Assembly (NCBI RefSeq): GCF_030161375.1
Contig: NZ_BSSQ01000016.1
Coordinates: forward strand, 62,001 to 126,000
DNA: 64,000 nucleotides
Source of the DNA: Paenibacillus glycanilyticus
GTDB lineage: Bacteria > Bacillota > Bacilli > Paenibacillales > Paenibacillaceae
Reading direction: 5' to 3'
Each line of letters starts with the position of its first letter. The stretch's first letter is position 1. The position numbers and the translations under genes are program-made. The notes below the pieces were generated by a model that searched no databases, was not told the origin of the DNA, and saw only the letters and a program-made list of their open reading frames with translations. This document shows, in pieces, positions 6,645-15,865 of the stretch.

Positions 6645-9600
6645 ATGATTGCCACAACAAAGATATACATCCCTCATGAACGGCATACCCTGGTTAAACG
6701 CTCGGAACTGCTTCGGCTGCTTGATGAGGGTATGGATGCAAAGCTGACATTCTTATTCGCTCCATCCGGCTATGGGAAAACGACGGCGTTAAGCGAATGG
6801 GCCAAACATAGCGGCAAGTCTGTTGCGTGGGTATCGCTGGGTAAGCAGGACGACGATTGGACCACCTTCTGGAATCTTGTCATTGCTTCGATTCAGAGTC
6901 GTGTCGACGGCTTTGGCCAGACCGTATGGCCACTGCTAGCAGAAGGATCCTCCGCATCTTCATCATCAATGGAGCCGGCGATGACGGCGCTGCTTAACGA
7001 GCTGAATCAACTGCCGAGCGAGCTGGTCATCATGTTTGACGATTATCATCTTACGACGATGCCAGCCATCCAGAAATCGATGAGCTACTTGCTTGAGTAC
7101 CTCCCCAATCATATTCATGTATATATCGCAAGCCGTAACGACCTCCCCTTTCCGACAGCAAGGTTATTTGCGAAAGGCGAGATGCAGCGGATTAGAACCG
7201 AGCAATTGCGGTTTCGGCTGGAGGAAGCGCATGATTTCTTCCAAGAGACGACGGAATTGAAGCTGTCGGCGGAGCAGCTTTATATTCTATACAACCAAAC
7301 AGAGGGTTGGATTAGCGGTTTGCGGCTCGCGGCAATTGCACTGAAACGGAGCAGCAATGTGGCGGAATCAATCCTTCAATTCAGCGGCCATCAGCAGCCT
7401 ATATCCGATTACTTGCTGGAGGAAGTCATTCATGACCTTCCGGAGGAGATGTACGATTTTCTGCTGCAAACTTCTGTGTTAAGCCAGATGAATCATGCTC
7501 TGTGCGAGGCGGTGACGGGACAATCGAGAGGTCAGCAGCAGCTGGAACAACTGGAGCAGCTTCAGTTATTCACTATTCCGCTGGACGGCGAGCGCATCTG
7601 GTATCGCTATCATCCTCTGCTGTCGGATTTCCTGCAGTCGGTGCTCGCTCGAACAGAGCCCAAGCTGTGGATTCAGGCCAATGTGCGTGCTGCGCAATGG
7701 CTCGAGCACAACAGGTATATCGTAGAAGCGGCGGAGCATTATTTGGCGGGAAGGCAGTATGAAGATGTCGTTCGCCTGATTGAAGAGCATTTGTACGAAC
7801 TTATTGGAGGCAAGAACATTGTCGTTGCCCGTTGGGTGATGCAAGTGCCTGAGCAATATGTAGCGAACCGCCCGCTTGTTGAGCTTTTTTATTTGCTCGT
7901 AATGGTCGGAGTACGGCAGTTCCATAACATTCCGGATCGAGCGGAACGGCTTCGAATCCGTGTCGAAGCGATGAAGGATCATATGGATGCTGACGCATGG
8001 CGCTTGACGATGGGGGACATCTATTATTTCTGCGGTGCCGCTGCCTTTGTGAGAAGAGACCTTGCGGGCACGGCCGATTATTTTATCCGCGGCGATACGT
8101 TAGCACCCGAGCAAAGCTTCTTTATTCAAGGCGGCAACAATAAGCATTATTCGGTTGAAGAGTTTGATGATCACCTGTGCTACATTAACGAATATCAAAG
8201 TGCAGTACAATTTTTCACCAGAATGATAACGTATTGGCGGGACCGCGTTAACCATCCGTATGCGACACCGATGTATGCTTCCTATGCCAAGGTTATGTAC
8301 GAGTGGAACCGTCTGGAGGAAGCGGAGGACTGGTTAGGCCGCATTATGCATGCGGACGGTTTCGCGCCGGTTCCTCGCAATCGGTATCAACTCACGGTGG
8401 CTGCATCGAGAATTCATCAAGCCAAGGGAAACCCAAGAGAAGCCGCGGCGCTGCTAGAACAACTGAAGCTGAAGATTGACTCCCCTGATTATGATGTTTT
8501 TATGCGCAAAATAGAAGCCGAACAAGCGAGCTTGGCGGTCCGGCAAGGTGATTTGGAGTCTGCTTGGTGGTGGTTACAGCAATGCGGACTGTCGCACTCC
8601 GACGAAGCAACGCTGGACAAAGTGTCGGAACAATTGACGCTTGTTCGCGTGCTTTCCGCCTGCGGGCAATTCGAACCGGCGCTATCACTTGCGGAAAGAT
8701 TGTATCATCTGTTGAACAAGGAAGAGCGTCTACGGGACCGCATTCACGTTATGCTATTACAAAGCATGGCATTATACCGGGGCAATCAGATGAAGCCGGC
8801 GCTTGCGAAGTTGGCTGACGTTCTGCGTCTAGCTGAACCGCAAGGGTTCATTCGCAGCTTTGTGGACGAAGGCCCGGCAATGGCGGAGCTTCTGTCTATC
8901 TATGTGCAGTCGTCGACGGATGTATCAAGTTATGTGCGTCTCATCCTACAAGCGTTCCATGTTGATCATGCGCTCCCTCGAATCAAGATCCGATGTTTCG
9001 GGCGGCTGCGCATAGAGACCGAGAATGGGGATGCGATCAAGTGGCGGACATCCAAAACCGAAGAGTTGATGGCATTTTTAATTTACCATCGCAACGAGAC
9101 GGTGAGCAGGGATCGAATCCTCGATTCGTTGTGGGGTGAAGTGGAGGTTGACCGGGCGGGGGCTCAGTTTAATACAACGACTTACTATTTGCGAAAAGGT
9201 CTAAGCCAAATCGGGCTAGACGGCATCGTTCAGCATGTGGAAGGCGGTTACTGTATCGATACGAGCCGATTGGACTGCGATCTGGATGAGTGGGATCGCT
9301 TACTGGCCGTTGGAAAGCAAATAGATGACATTGCGCTAAGTGACTATGCCGCTCAATGGGTTCAATGTTACGGAGAGGGCTTTATGGCGGGCACCTCTTA
9401 CGCGTGGGCAGAGCCGACGCGGATTCGCCTGGAACGACAGTTCGTCGACATGTTGCTGCGCCTGCATGAACGTGAGGGGAAGCGGGGACAGTACTACGCC
9501 GCTGCAGAACTGCTCCGGAAGGCGCTTGCGCACGATCCGATGAATGAGGACATTCATGAGCAGCTTATTAGTGTACTGGTGTTGGCGGATGACCGTATTT

Positions 9601-9728
9601 CCGCGATGAAGCAGTATGAGATGCTAAGGAAGATGCTTCGGACTGAATTCGGGATTGAGCCGAAAGAATCGGTCAAAAGACTGGTTGATTATTACATAGT
9701 TAGCGAGACGAATTCGCATATAAATTAA
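6645..9728 (+). CDS. MalT-like STAND ATPase regulator with C-terminal BTAD (SARP-type) domain
   Basis: This 1,027-residue protein starts at an ATG with TTGGAGGATC upstream. The N-terminal part is a MalT-like STAND NTPase: FLFAPSGYGKTTAL (Walker A, about 37-50) and ELVIMFDDYH (Walker B, about 126-135), followed by winged-helix and helical-repeat segments up to about residue 760. Instead of the LuxR helix-turn-helix of MalT, the C-terminus carries IKIRCFGRLRIET (from about 781), a winged helix with WRTSKTEELMAFL, and then a bacterial transcriptional activation domain (about 870-1020). STAND proteins switch on when ligand lets them oligomerise with ATP. Its only downstream neighbour is the giant SLH protein gene, whose upstream region contains direct repeats of the kind SARP domains bind. 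It is thus probably the activator of that gene. Confidence 0.88.
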   Translation: MIATTKIYIPHERHTLVKRSELLRLLDEGMDAKLTFLFAPSGYGKTTALSEWAKHSGKSVAWVSLGKQDDDWTTFWNLVIASIQSRVDGFGQTVWPLLAEGSSASSSSMEPAMTALLNELNQLPSELVIMFDDYHLTTMPAIQKSMSYLLEYLPNHIHVYIASRNDLPFPTARLFAKGEMQRIRTEQLRFRLEEAHDFFQETTELKLSAEQLYILYNQTEGWISGLRLAAIALKRSSNVAESILQFSGHQQPISDYLLEEVIHDLPEEMYDFLLQTSVLSQMNHALCEAVTGQSRGQQQLEQLEQLQLFTIPLDGERIWYRYHPLLSDFLQSVLARTEPKLWIQANVRAAQWLEHNRYIVEAAEHYLAGRQYEDVVRLIEEHLYELIGGKNIVVARWVMQVPEQYVANRPLVELFYLLVMVGVRQFHNIPDRAERLRIRVEAMKDHMDADAWRLTMGDIYYFCGAAAFVRRDLAGTADYFIRGDTLAPEQSFFIQGGNNKHYSVEEFDDHLCYINEYQSAVQFFTRMITYWRDRVNHPYATPMYASYAKVMYEWNRLEEAEDWLGRIMHADGFAPVPRNRYQLTVAASRIHQAKGNPREAAALLEQLKLKIDSPDYDVFMRKIEAEQASLAVRQGDLESAWWWLQQCGLSHSDEATLDKVSEQLTLVRVLSACGQFEPALSLAERLYHLLNKEERLRDRIHVMLLQSMALYRGNQMKPALAKLADVLRLAEPQGFIRSFVDEGPAMAELLSIYVQSSTDVSSYVRLILQAFHVDHALPRIKIRCFGRLRIETENGDAIKWRTSKTEELMAFLIYHRNETVSRDRILDSLWGEVEVDRAGAQFNTTTYYLRKGLSQIGLDGIVQHVEGGYCIDTSRLDCDLDEWDRLLAVGKQIDDIALSDYAAQWVQCYGEGFMAGTSYAWAEPTRIRLERQFVDMLLRLHEREGKRGQYYAAAELLRKALAHDPMNEDIHEQLISVLVLADDRISAMKQYEMLRKMLRTEFGIEPKESVKRLVDYYIVSETNSHIN

Positions 9729-9748
9729 TATGTTTTCGCTATGAAGGG

Positions 9749-9794
9749 AGTGTCCCTTGGTCATGAAAGATGACCAAGGGACACTTTTTTTTGC
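9749..9794 (+). terminator. Intrinsic terminator after the STAND/BTAD regulator
   Basis: A 15-bp perfect stem (GTGTCCCTTGGTCAT and its complement) with a 5-base loop is followed by eight T. The SLH gene therefore needs its own promoter. Confidence 0.92.
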
Positions 9795-9825
9795 CTATTT
9801 CGACAGAATTCTACGTAGACCGCTA

Positions 9826-9845
9826 TTTGTTTAGGGTTTGTTTAG
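9826..9845 (+). promoter_or_regulatory. 11-bp-period direct repeat, candidate activator site
   Basis: TTTGTTTAG occurs at 9826-9834 and again at 9837-9845, a period of 11 bases. SARP-type activators bind heptamer direct repeats with 11-bp period near the -35 region. A possible -10 (GATAGG, 9855-9860) lies about 10 bases downstream. The adjacent gene encodes a BTAD-domain regulator. Confidence 0.45.
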
Positions 9846-9892
9846 ACTGATTTTGATAGGCTGAAGCCAAATATTCCGAAATTGCTATTTTT

Positions 9893-9908
9893 GTAGACAT
9901 GCGTAGAC
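9893..9908 (+). promoter_or_regulatory. GTAGAC repeat pair upstream of the SLH gene
   Basis: GTAGAC occurs at 9893-9898 and 9903-9908 (10-bp period), and a third copy lies at 9815-9820. They may be further regulator sites or early-leader elements. No protein is assigned to them. Confidence 0.3.
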
Positions 9909-9930
9909 AAACTGCTGGAGGGGAAACATC

Positions 9931-12900
9931 GTGTATAAAAGGTTACTAAGTTTATTACTAACGTTCGCTATTCTCGTATCGTTAGTACCCACTCAGATTT
10001 TTGCTGCTGAGCGTAATACTGTCGATGCACCTTCGACAGTTGATTGGCATGAACTGTCGTTAGATTCTGCCGCAAACGGTTCTGATGAGCAACAACCGCT
10101 TCAGTTTGAGGATGTTAAATCATCGGACTGGTTCTACAACGCTGTAACATACGTACAACAGAATGGACTATTCAGCGGTACAGATCATGATCGCTTCTCG
10201 CCTAACGGTACAATGACCCGCGCTATGTATGTAACAGTACTTGGGCGTATGGCAGGCGCTGATGTAAGCCAATATACAACGTCTACCTTTGAAGACGTAA
10301 AGTCAAATGCTTGGTATATGCCTTATGTGCAATGGGCCGTTGACAAAGGTATTACAGGTGGAACCGGCAACCATAAGTTCTCGCCGGATACAACGCTAAC
10401 AAGAGAACAGATGGCAACGCTGACTTTGCGTTTTTTCGATGTCTATAACATCCCTTATCAGACGAATGCCAGCTTAACCTCTAAACCAAACGATATAACC
10501 GACATTTCTCCATGGGCGGTTGATGCGATCGTCAAGCTTTGGCAGGCAGGCTTGCTTACTGGGGATGCAAACGGAAATTTCAATCCACACTCCCATGCGA
10601 CTCGTGCCGAAGCTGCCACTTTTAGCATGCGTAGCAACGAGGTTGTGAAGGCAGGAACAACCCCGGATCCAACAGAGCCAACACCATCTTCAACGACAAC
10701 GACAACAAACCCAGGTTCTGGTGGCAGTGGCAGTGGCAGTGGTAGTGGGACAGGCACCACCAGCTATACCATTACGTTCGAAACCAACGGCGGCAGCGCT
10801 ATGAATAACCTTATGCTGTCTCAGGGTGCACCGCTAAATAATCTTCCGGCACCGCAAAAGGCAGGGTTTATTTTTCAAGGTTGGTACAAAGATAGCGGGC
10901 TTACTCAGCCTGTAAAGGATAACGATTCCGTTACCGGCAACATGACGCTCTTTGCCAATTATATTTCAAGCCCCGATGTGGCTGTGGCGAGTATTCCCAG
11001 TGTAACGGTGTTGGATCAAGCACCGAGCTTTTCTATTCAAGTGAACGATGCTACAGGCAAGATGACGGCTGCGCAAGTGAAAGCGGGTATGTTGTTCGAA
11101 TCCTCGGCAAACCCCGCGTTTGCGGGTATTATCGTCACTGGTTCGAATGGTCGCTTCAGAGTAGCTTCCGCGGCTCAAGACGGCAAATTCGAGGAAGGCA
11201 ACACCTATCAAATCACGCTGACCGATTCCAACCTTTCTTTCCAGGGTCAAGATGCTACGACCACCATCTATGGGTTTAGCATTGCTAAACAAGCGGTCCT
11301 GAATGTACCGCTCAATCCGGATATGATCTATCTTTCATTCGAAGATGTATCGAATATGATGCTGGACGGCGCGGATGTTGACTCCCCTTCGATTCCGGTA
11401 ATTACGACAGGGGTAGGGGATAGCGGAGCAAAGCTAAATGAAGCGAATGCGACCAACGGGACATTCGACTATACCGGGGAAACAGAGATTCAAGTTGGCG
11501 ATACCGTCGCTATCTATGAAGGGGTTCGCCCTGATCTGCGTACTGCGGAGACAAGCGATGCGGATAACGGCGATGTTGCTTATGTGCGGATCTCAGCAAT
11601 CCCATCGATCAATGGCAGCACCTACGCCTATACCCATGCGGATTCCAAGAAAGTACTGAACAAACCGGATGTTCTGCCTGTGAGTGTGGCGGCGGACACG
11701 GATGGGGATACAACCAACCAATCCATCACGGTAGAGCATTCTGCGATGAACTATAGTAACAGCCAGTATGCGCCAATGGGTTTGAATGAACTCACGGTGG
11801 TTAATGCCGGCGACTTTATCGCCTTCTACGATGGTGAATTCGGTGGAGAAGGCACTTCGGCGGGATATGGTCTTATCACGTCGATCACGCATGACGCGGA
11901 AATGGATATTATTGCGTACACCGATGCCACTCTGGATCAAGTCACGAGCGCTCTAAATGTCTATCAGCAGCAAGCGCTTGATGGCGATCAGTTACTGTCC
12001 GATGAGGATGTCGCGGCGCTGGAAGGGCAAGTCAAGCAGCAAGCGGTAGCCAGCGGATTCGTCGATGAGGCCGCCGATTATTTGTCTGATTTGGCGCTGC
12101 ACACCGACAGTTTCAAGCAGCAGTACAGTAGGCTTGCGCCAATGGCTGCAACAAGCGCTGCTTCCAAAGTAGATGTGAAGAATCTGACGGTCGTACCTTC
12201 CGTTACCACTACGTTGAAGCACATCTCCGGACATACCTCCGGTGTAAGTGTCTCACTCCAAGTGGGTGCCGATATTGTCATTCCTATTAACAACAAGAGT
12301 GACATTGTCATCCATCTGACCAGCACCTTTGTCGAAGAAATGTACTTTGATCTTGGTGTCAATGGGGATACTCAGTGGCATTGGTATTGGATTTTCCCGA
12401 TATTGGATGATTACATCATCACCGCTAACCTAGACGCCTATACGTATACCGGGATCAACATTACGGCCGAGATCGCCACCGTCGATGCGGAGCAGTTGGA
12501 GGCTGCGTTAGCGGACTGGGATAAAGCCGAGAATAATGGGGCATTAGGGCAAGTAGAGAACATCGCGACAGAGCTCAAAGCGCTGATCGCAGGTGTAGAA
12601 GATACCGGAGTAGACGCGAAGACACTGAGGGATAAGTACCAAAGTATGCTGCAGGACGAGACGGAATGGGTTCCGCTAATCAACAAAAACCTCGTCGATA
12701 AAAGCGTAAGAGTGTGTATTGGTATCGTTGAGGTCAATTTCTCGGTTGACTTCGTTGTTAGTGCCAACGTAAATCTGACGGTGGGCATTGATTTCAATTA
12801 CAAGAGTGCCAAGCGCTATTTGGCTACCGTGCGCATTTTTAGTATCACAGGCAGCAGCAACACCGTAAGTTTGCCTGGCGATGGGGATTACCAGTTTAAA

Positions 12901-15594
12901 TTTTATGTCCTAGGTACGCTCGGATTACGAGCGGGGGTTAACGTAGAATTGAAGGCGGGGGTTGGAAGCGTCAAGTGGGATAGTATTGGCATCTCCGTTG
13001 AGCCTGGCGTTTACTTGAATCTGAGGGGATATTTCTACTACGAATTAAAGAATACAGCCGGCAATAAGGCAACAACGTCTCTGGGCGCACTGTATTTGGA
13101 ACTTGGCATTTACTTGGAATCCGCATTTGGCGCACAATTGGGCGATGGAATGCTCTCAGCCGAGGTGCCGATCTATGACAATGAATGGCCGCTCTTCTCA
13201 GCGGGGGCATACGAAAATGTCTTTGATTTCGACTATCTGCAGGATGATACGCTTGGCTTAACATTCGCAGGCAGCCTGACGTCTCTCCCAGTATCCTATC
13301 TTTTCACGATGAGTGTGCTGAATTTGAAGACGGGAGATATGGATAGCAAGGCGTTTCCCCCTTCCAACTTCGATATTCAAGTGGATAATTCGAATTTCAA
13401 GTTTGATGCAAACACCAAGACAATCTCAGTGGTCGACAAGACCATCGCAGGGAGTACGGGGAATTTGGTCATCACATGGAAAAATGCGCCTCTAGCGTTC
13501 ACCACTACGCCAATTAAGCGCACGATCCCACTGACCTGGTCCGCCAAATCAGGCAACATTACGATCCTGCTGGATCCGCAGAACGATGGAAGCAGTCTAG
13601 TTATCTCGGCGCCTTATAACGCAACCATTAAGGCTCCGGCAACGCCAACCTACCTAGGATACACCTTTGACGGTTGGTATACAGATGCTTCTTATGGGAC
13701 CAAGTATACGATTCCAAGTAAAATGCCTGCGGAGGATATCCGCCTGTATGCGCATTGGATAGCGAATAAGAACACGCCGTATACGGTTCTCCGTTATCTG
13801 ATTGACCCTGACACGGGGAATGCCGTTCTTAAGTCAACAGAGTACAAGACGGGAACAACAGGCGCGGGAATTTATTACGAGGCCAACGATTATGCTGCAG
13901 GCATCGGCAATATAGCATCTCCCGTAAGAGATGTGATCAAGGGAGACGGCTCAACGATTGTTAGGCTGTATTACAACCCTTTTAGTTCCACAATATACTT
14001 CAACTGGGGATATTCTGTGGCGAACAACATGAGTAAAGTGACCGCCCCAGTAGACAAAGACATCTCTAATCTGGTACCGCTGCTGACAAGACCCGGGTAT
14101 AAGTTCGTTGGATGGTCGCCATCTATTCCGAGCAAAATGCCAAGTGGCGGGGGCACGTACACCGCACTGTGGACACCTAGAACGGATACTCCTTACGCAG
14201 TCGTACACTTGCAGCAGGATATTAACGCGAATACTTACACCGTCGTGGATACGGAATCTTATGTCGGTGTAACAGATACAACCGCGAGCACGGCAACGCC
14301 TAAGAGCTATGAGGGGTTTAGCTTTGACAAGACGATTGCGGGTACCGTTCTATCCGGCAAAATAGTGGCTGGCGGCACAACGGTCCTTAAGTTGTACTAT
14401 AAGCGTGACACCTACAAGGTGACGTTCGACGCCAATGGCGGCACAGGCGGCAGTACGGTAAATGTGGCGTATGGAGCATCTATATCCAACATACCTAAGC
14501 CACAAGTAACAAAATCGGGATATATATTCACGGGTTGGTCGTCTTCGCTGTCTCCAATGCCAGAAACAATGCCCGCTCAGGCGGTTACCTACACGGCACA
14601 GTGGGCAGATGCTGATGAGATTACCGGGGTAACGATTGACCACACGTCACCTCAAGTCGGCGATATCCTTACAGCTACTGCAACGATGGCCGATGGGAAG
14701 ACGGCAGGCGATCGCGTGACTTATGAATGGATGGTAGAAGATATAGCCGGAAGCAACCGGTATGTGTCAGCTACAGGCATAGGGAAAACAACAGCGAGTT
14801 ATACGGTTGCGGCAGCCGACGTAGGGAAGAAGCTGCAAGTTTGGGCGTACGGTGCCAATGAAGGCCTCGGTATGGTACTCAGCACAGCAACGAATAATGT
14901 GCAGGCTGCCGATCCAATTTCCGGGCCTCTTCCTGAATGGATTACCAGCGCTCAGGCATTAGATTTAACCTCGGCGACGGTCACTGTCGCATCTTCAACA
15001 GAGGTATCCATAAGCGGTGCTGCGCTGACGGATGATTGGACAATTCCGGAAGACGTCACCTTGAATATGAGTGATATGACGTTGAATGACCATACCTTGA
15101 CCATTGCGGAAGGTTCGACGCTGAATATAAGCGACTCTACGGTGGACGGCAATATTGAGGTCTTGGCAGGAGCAACGCTGAACGTGACGGATACAACGTT
15201 AGACGAAGGCTACACTTGGGACATTTTGGCGGATGCCGCGCTGAATGTGAACGGTACGGTTACGCTGGCTACGGCAGCATCGTTGGTCGTTGACGGTACA
15301 TTCCATATTCCAAGCTCGGCGACTGTTATTAATAACGGCACAATTACAGGTTATGAAAGTACGGGCTACATCACAAACAACGGTACGATCACGAACAACA
15401 ACAGCATCTCTAACTCCGGTACGATCATGAGTAACGGCACAATCGCAAACTCAGTCACCGGCGTCATCTCGAACTTCGGTACGATTACGAACGCCGGCAT
15501 GATCACGAACAACGGTTCAATCTTTAATATAGAAGACGCGATAATCAACAACGGCGGCGGCTCGTTTACAGGTAACGTTCCGATCACCTTGTAA
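9931..15594 (+). CDS. Giant SLH-anchored surface protein with InlB-type repeats
   Basis: This 1,887-residue protein starts with GTG at 9931 behind TGGAGGGGAAAC. A signal peptide (YKRLLSLLLTFAILV..., cleavage near residue 26) is followed by three SLH domains at about 58-107, 120-170 and 188-236, which bind pyruvylated cell-wall polymer. A Pro/Thr then Gly/Ser linker (243-277) leads to a first Listeria-Bacteroides (InlB B) repeat at about 279-345 (ETNGGS ... FQGWYKD). The middle (350-1200) is beta-rich and unrecognised. Further InlB-like repeats lie at about 1210-1277 (FDGWYTD), 1350-1415 (FVGWSP) and 1494-1560 (FDANGG ... FTGWSS), alternating with MucBP-like segments. The C-terminus is an Asn/Gly/Thr/Ile-rich solenoid. 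No LPXTG motif. Likely role: adhesin or S-layer-associated protein, controlled by the regulator upstream. Confidence 0.9.
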   Translation: MYKRLLSLLLTFAILVSLVPTQIFAAERNTVDAPSTVDWHELSLDSAANGSDEQQPLQFEDVKSSDWFYNAVTYVQQNGLFSGTDHDRFSPNGTMTRAMYVTVLGRMAGADVSQYTTSTFEDVKSNAWYMPYVQWAVDKGITGGTGNHKFSPDTTLTREQMATLTLRFFDVYNIPYQTNASLTSKPNDITDISPWAVDAIVKLWQAGLLTGDANGNFNPHSHATRAEAATFSMRSNEVVKAGTTPDPTEPTPSSTTTTTNPGSGGSGSGSGSGTGTTSYTITFETNGGSAMNNLMLSQGAPLNNLPAPQKAGFIFQGWYKDSGLTQPVKDNDSVTGNMTLFANYISSPDVAVASIPSVTVLDQAPSFSIQVNDATGKMTAAQVKAGMLFESSANPAFAGIIVTGSNGRFRVASAAQDGKFEEGNTYQITLTDSNLSFQGQDATTTIYGFSIAKQAVLNVPLNPDMIYLSFEDVSNMMLDGADVDSPSIPVITTGVGDSGAKLNEANATNGTFDYTGETEIQVGDTVAIYEGVRPDLRTAETSDADNGDVAYVRISAIPSINGSTYAYTHADSKKVLNKPDVLPVSVAADTDGDTTNQSITVEHSAMNYSNSQYAPMGLNELTVVNAGDFIAFYDGEFGGEGTSAGYGLITSITHDAEMDIIAYTDATLDQVTSALNVYQQQALDGDQLLSDEDVAALEGQVKQQAVASGFVDEAADYLSDLALHTDSFKQQYSRLAPMAATSAASKVDVKNLTVVPSVTTTLKHISGHTSGVSVSLQVGADIVIPINNKSDIVIHLTSTFVEEMYFDLGVNGDTQWHWYWIFPILDDYIITANLDAYTYTGINITAEIATVDAEQLEAALADWDKAENNGALGQVENIATELKALIAGVEDTGVDAKTLRDKYQSMLQDETEWVPLINKNLVDKSVRVCIGIVEVNFSVDFVVSANVNLTVGIDFNYKSAKRYLATVRIFSITGSSNTVSLPGDGDYQFKFYVLGTLGLRAGVNVELKAGVGSVKWDSIGISVEPGVYLNLRGYFYYELKNTAGNKATTSLGALYLELGIYLESAFGAQLGDGMLSAEVPIYDNEWPLFSAGAYENVFDFDYLQDDTLGLTFAGSLTSLPVSYLFTMSVLNLKTGDMDSKAFPPSNFDIQVDNSNFKFDANTKTISVVDKTIAGSTGNLVITWKNAPLAFTTTPIKRTIPLTWSAKSGNITILLDPQNDGSSLVISAPYNATIKAPATPTYLGYTFDGWYTDASYGTKYTIPSKMPAEDIRLYAHWIANKNTPYTVLRYLIDPDTGNAVLKSTEYKTGTTGAGIYYEANDYAAGIGNIASPVRDVIKGDGSTIVRLYYNPFSSTIYFNWGYSVANNMSKVTAPVDKDISNLVPLLTRPGYKFVGWSPSIPSKMPSGGGTYTALWTPRTDTPYAVVHLQQDINANTYTVVDTESYVGVTDTTASTATPKSYEGFSFDKTIAGTVLSGKIVAGGTTVLKLYYKRDTYKVTFDANGGTGGSTVNVAYGASISNIPKPQVTKSGYIFTGWSSSLSPMPETMPAQAVTYTAQWADADEITGVTIDHTSPQVGDILTATATMADGKTAGDRVTYEWMVEDIAGSNRYVSATGIGKTTASYTVAAADVGKKLQVWAYGANEGLGMVLSTATNNVQAADPISGPLPEWITSAQALDLTSATVTVASSTEVSISGAALTDDWTIPEDVTLNMSDMTLNDHTLTIAEGSTLNISDSTVDGNIEVLAGATLNVTDTTLDEGYTWDILADAALNVNGTVTLATAASLVVDGTFHIPSSATVINNGTITGYESTGYITNNGTITNNNSISNSGTIMSNGTIANSVTGVISNFGTITNAGMITNNGSIFNIEDAIINNGGGSFTGNVPITL
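15322..15530 (+). repeat. Short coding repeats of the NNGTI type
   Basis: The last 90 or so residues repeat units such as NNGTITN, NSGTIMS, NGTIANS, NFGTITN, NAGMITN and NNGSIFN, with DNA copies of AACGGTACGATCACGAAC-like sequence. The period of 6-10 residues suits a short-rung beta-solenoid. Such DNA can change copy number by slippage. Confidence 0.7.
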
Positions 15595-15620
15595 CGAGAA
15601 TCGCTTGGATGACGTAGTGA

Positions 15621-15652
15621 AGGGGCTTTCCGATAATGGAAAGCCCCTTTAT
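15621..15652 (+). terminator. Intrinsic terminator after the SLH gene
   Basis: GGGGCTTTCC and GGAAAGCCCC pair around GATAAT and are followed by TTTATC. Confidence 0.85.
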
Positions 15653-15865
15653 CTATTACAAACGACCTTTATGGTTGAAAATCAACATCCTTTCCAAAAT
15701 CTAACGTTTGTTGACTGCGGTCTCATGTTTTTAGTCTAGAACTGGGCAGGAGATTTTCTATAAAATTACATTAAAGAGATGGATCAGCACGCACTTATGA
15801 ATGCGCTTACGCAGTGCGGGAAGCGCGTATAGGCTGAACATAAACACAAGCAAGGAGTGACGAAC

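Noticed and set aside
9815-9908. GTAGAC copies considered as a CRISPR or integrase site
   Set aside because: The copies are only 6 bp, irregularly spaced and lie in a promoter region.
12078-12797. Antisense frames of 80-120 residues within the SLH gene
   Set aside because: They are by-products of the codon bias of the long plus-strand gene and show no independent signals.
15798-15811. cre-like sequence TGAATGCGCTTACG before import cluster A
   Set aside because: Twelve of 14 positions fit, but it lies in an arbitrary place relative to any clear promoter, so it is not listed as a feature.
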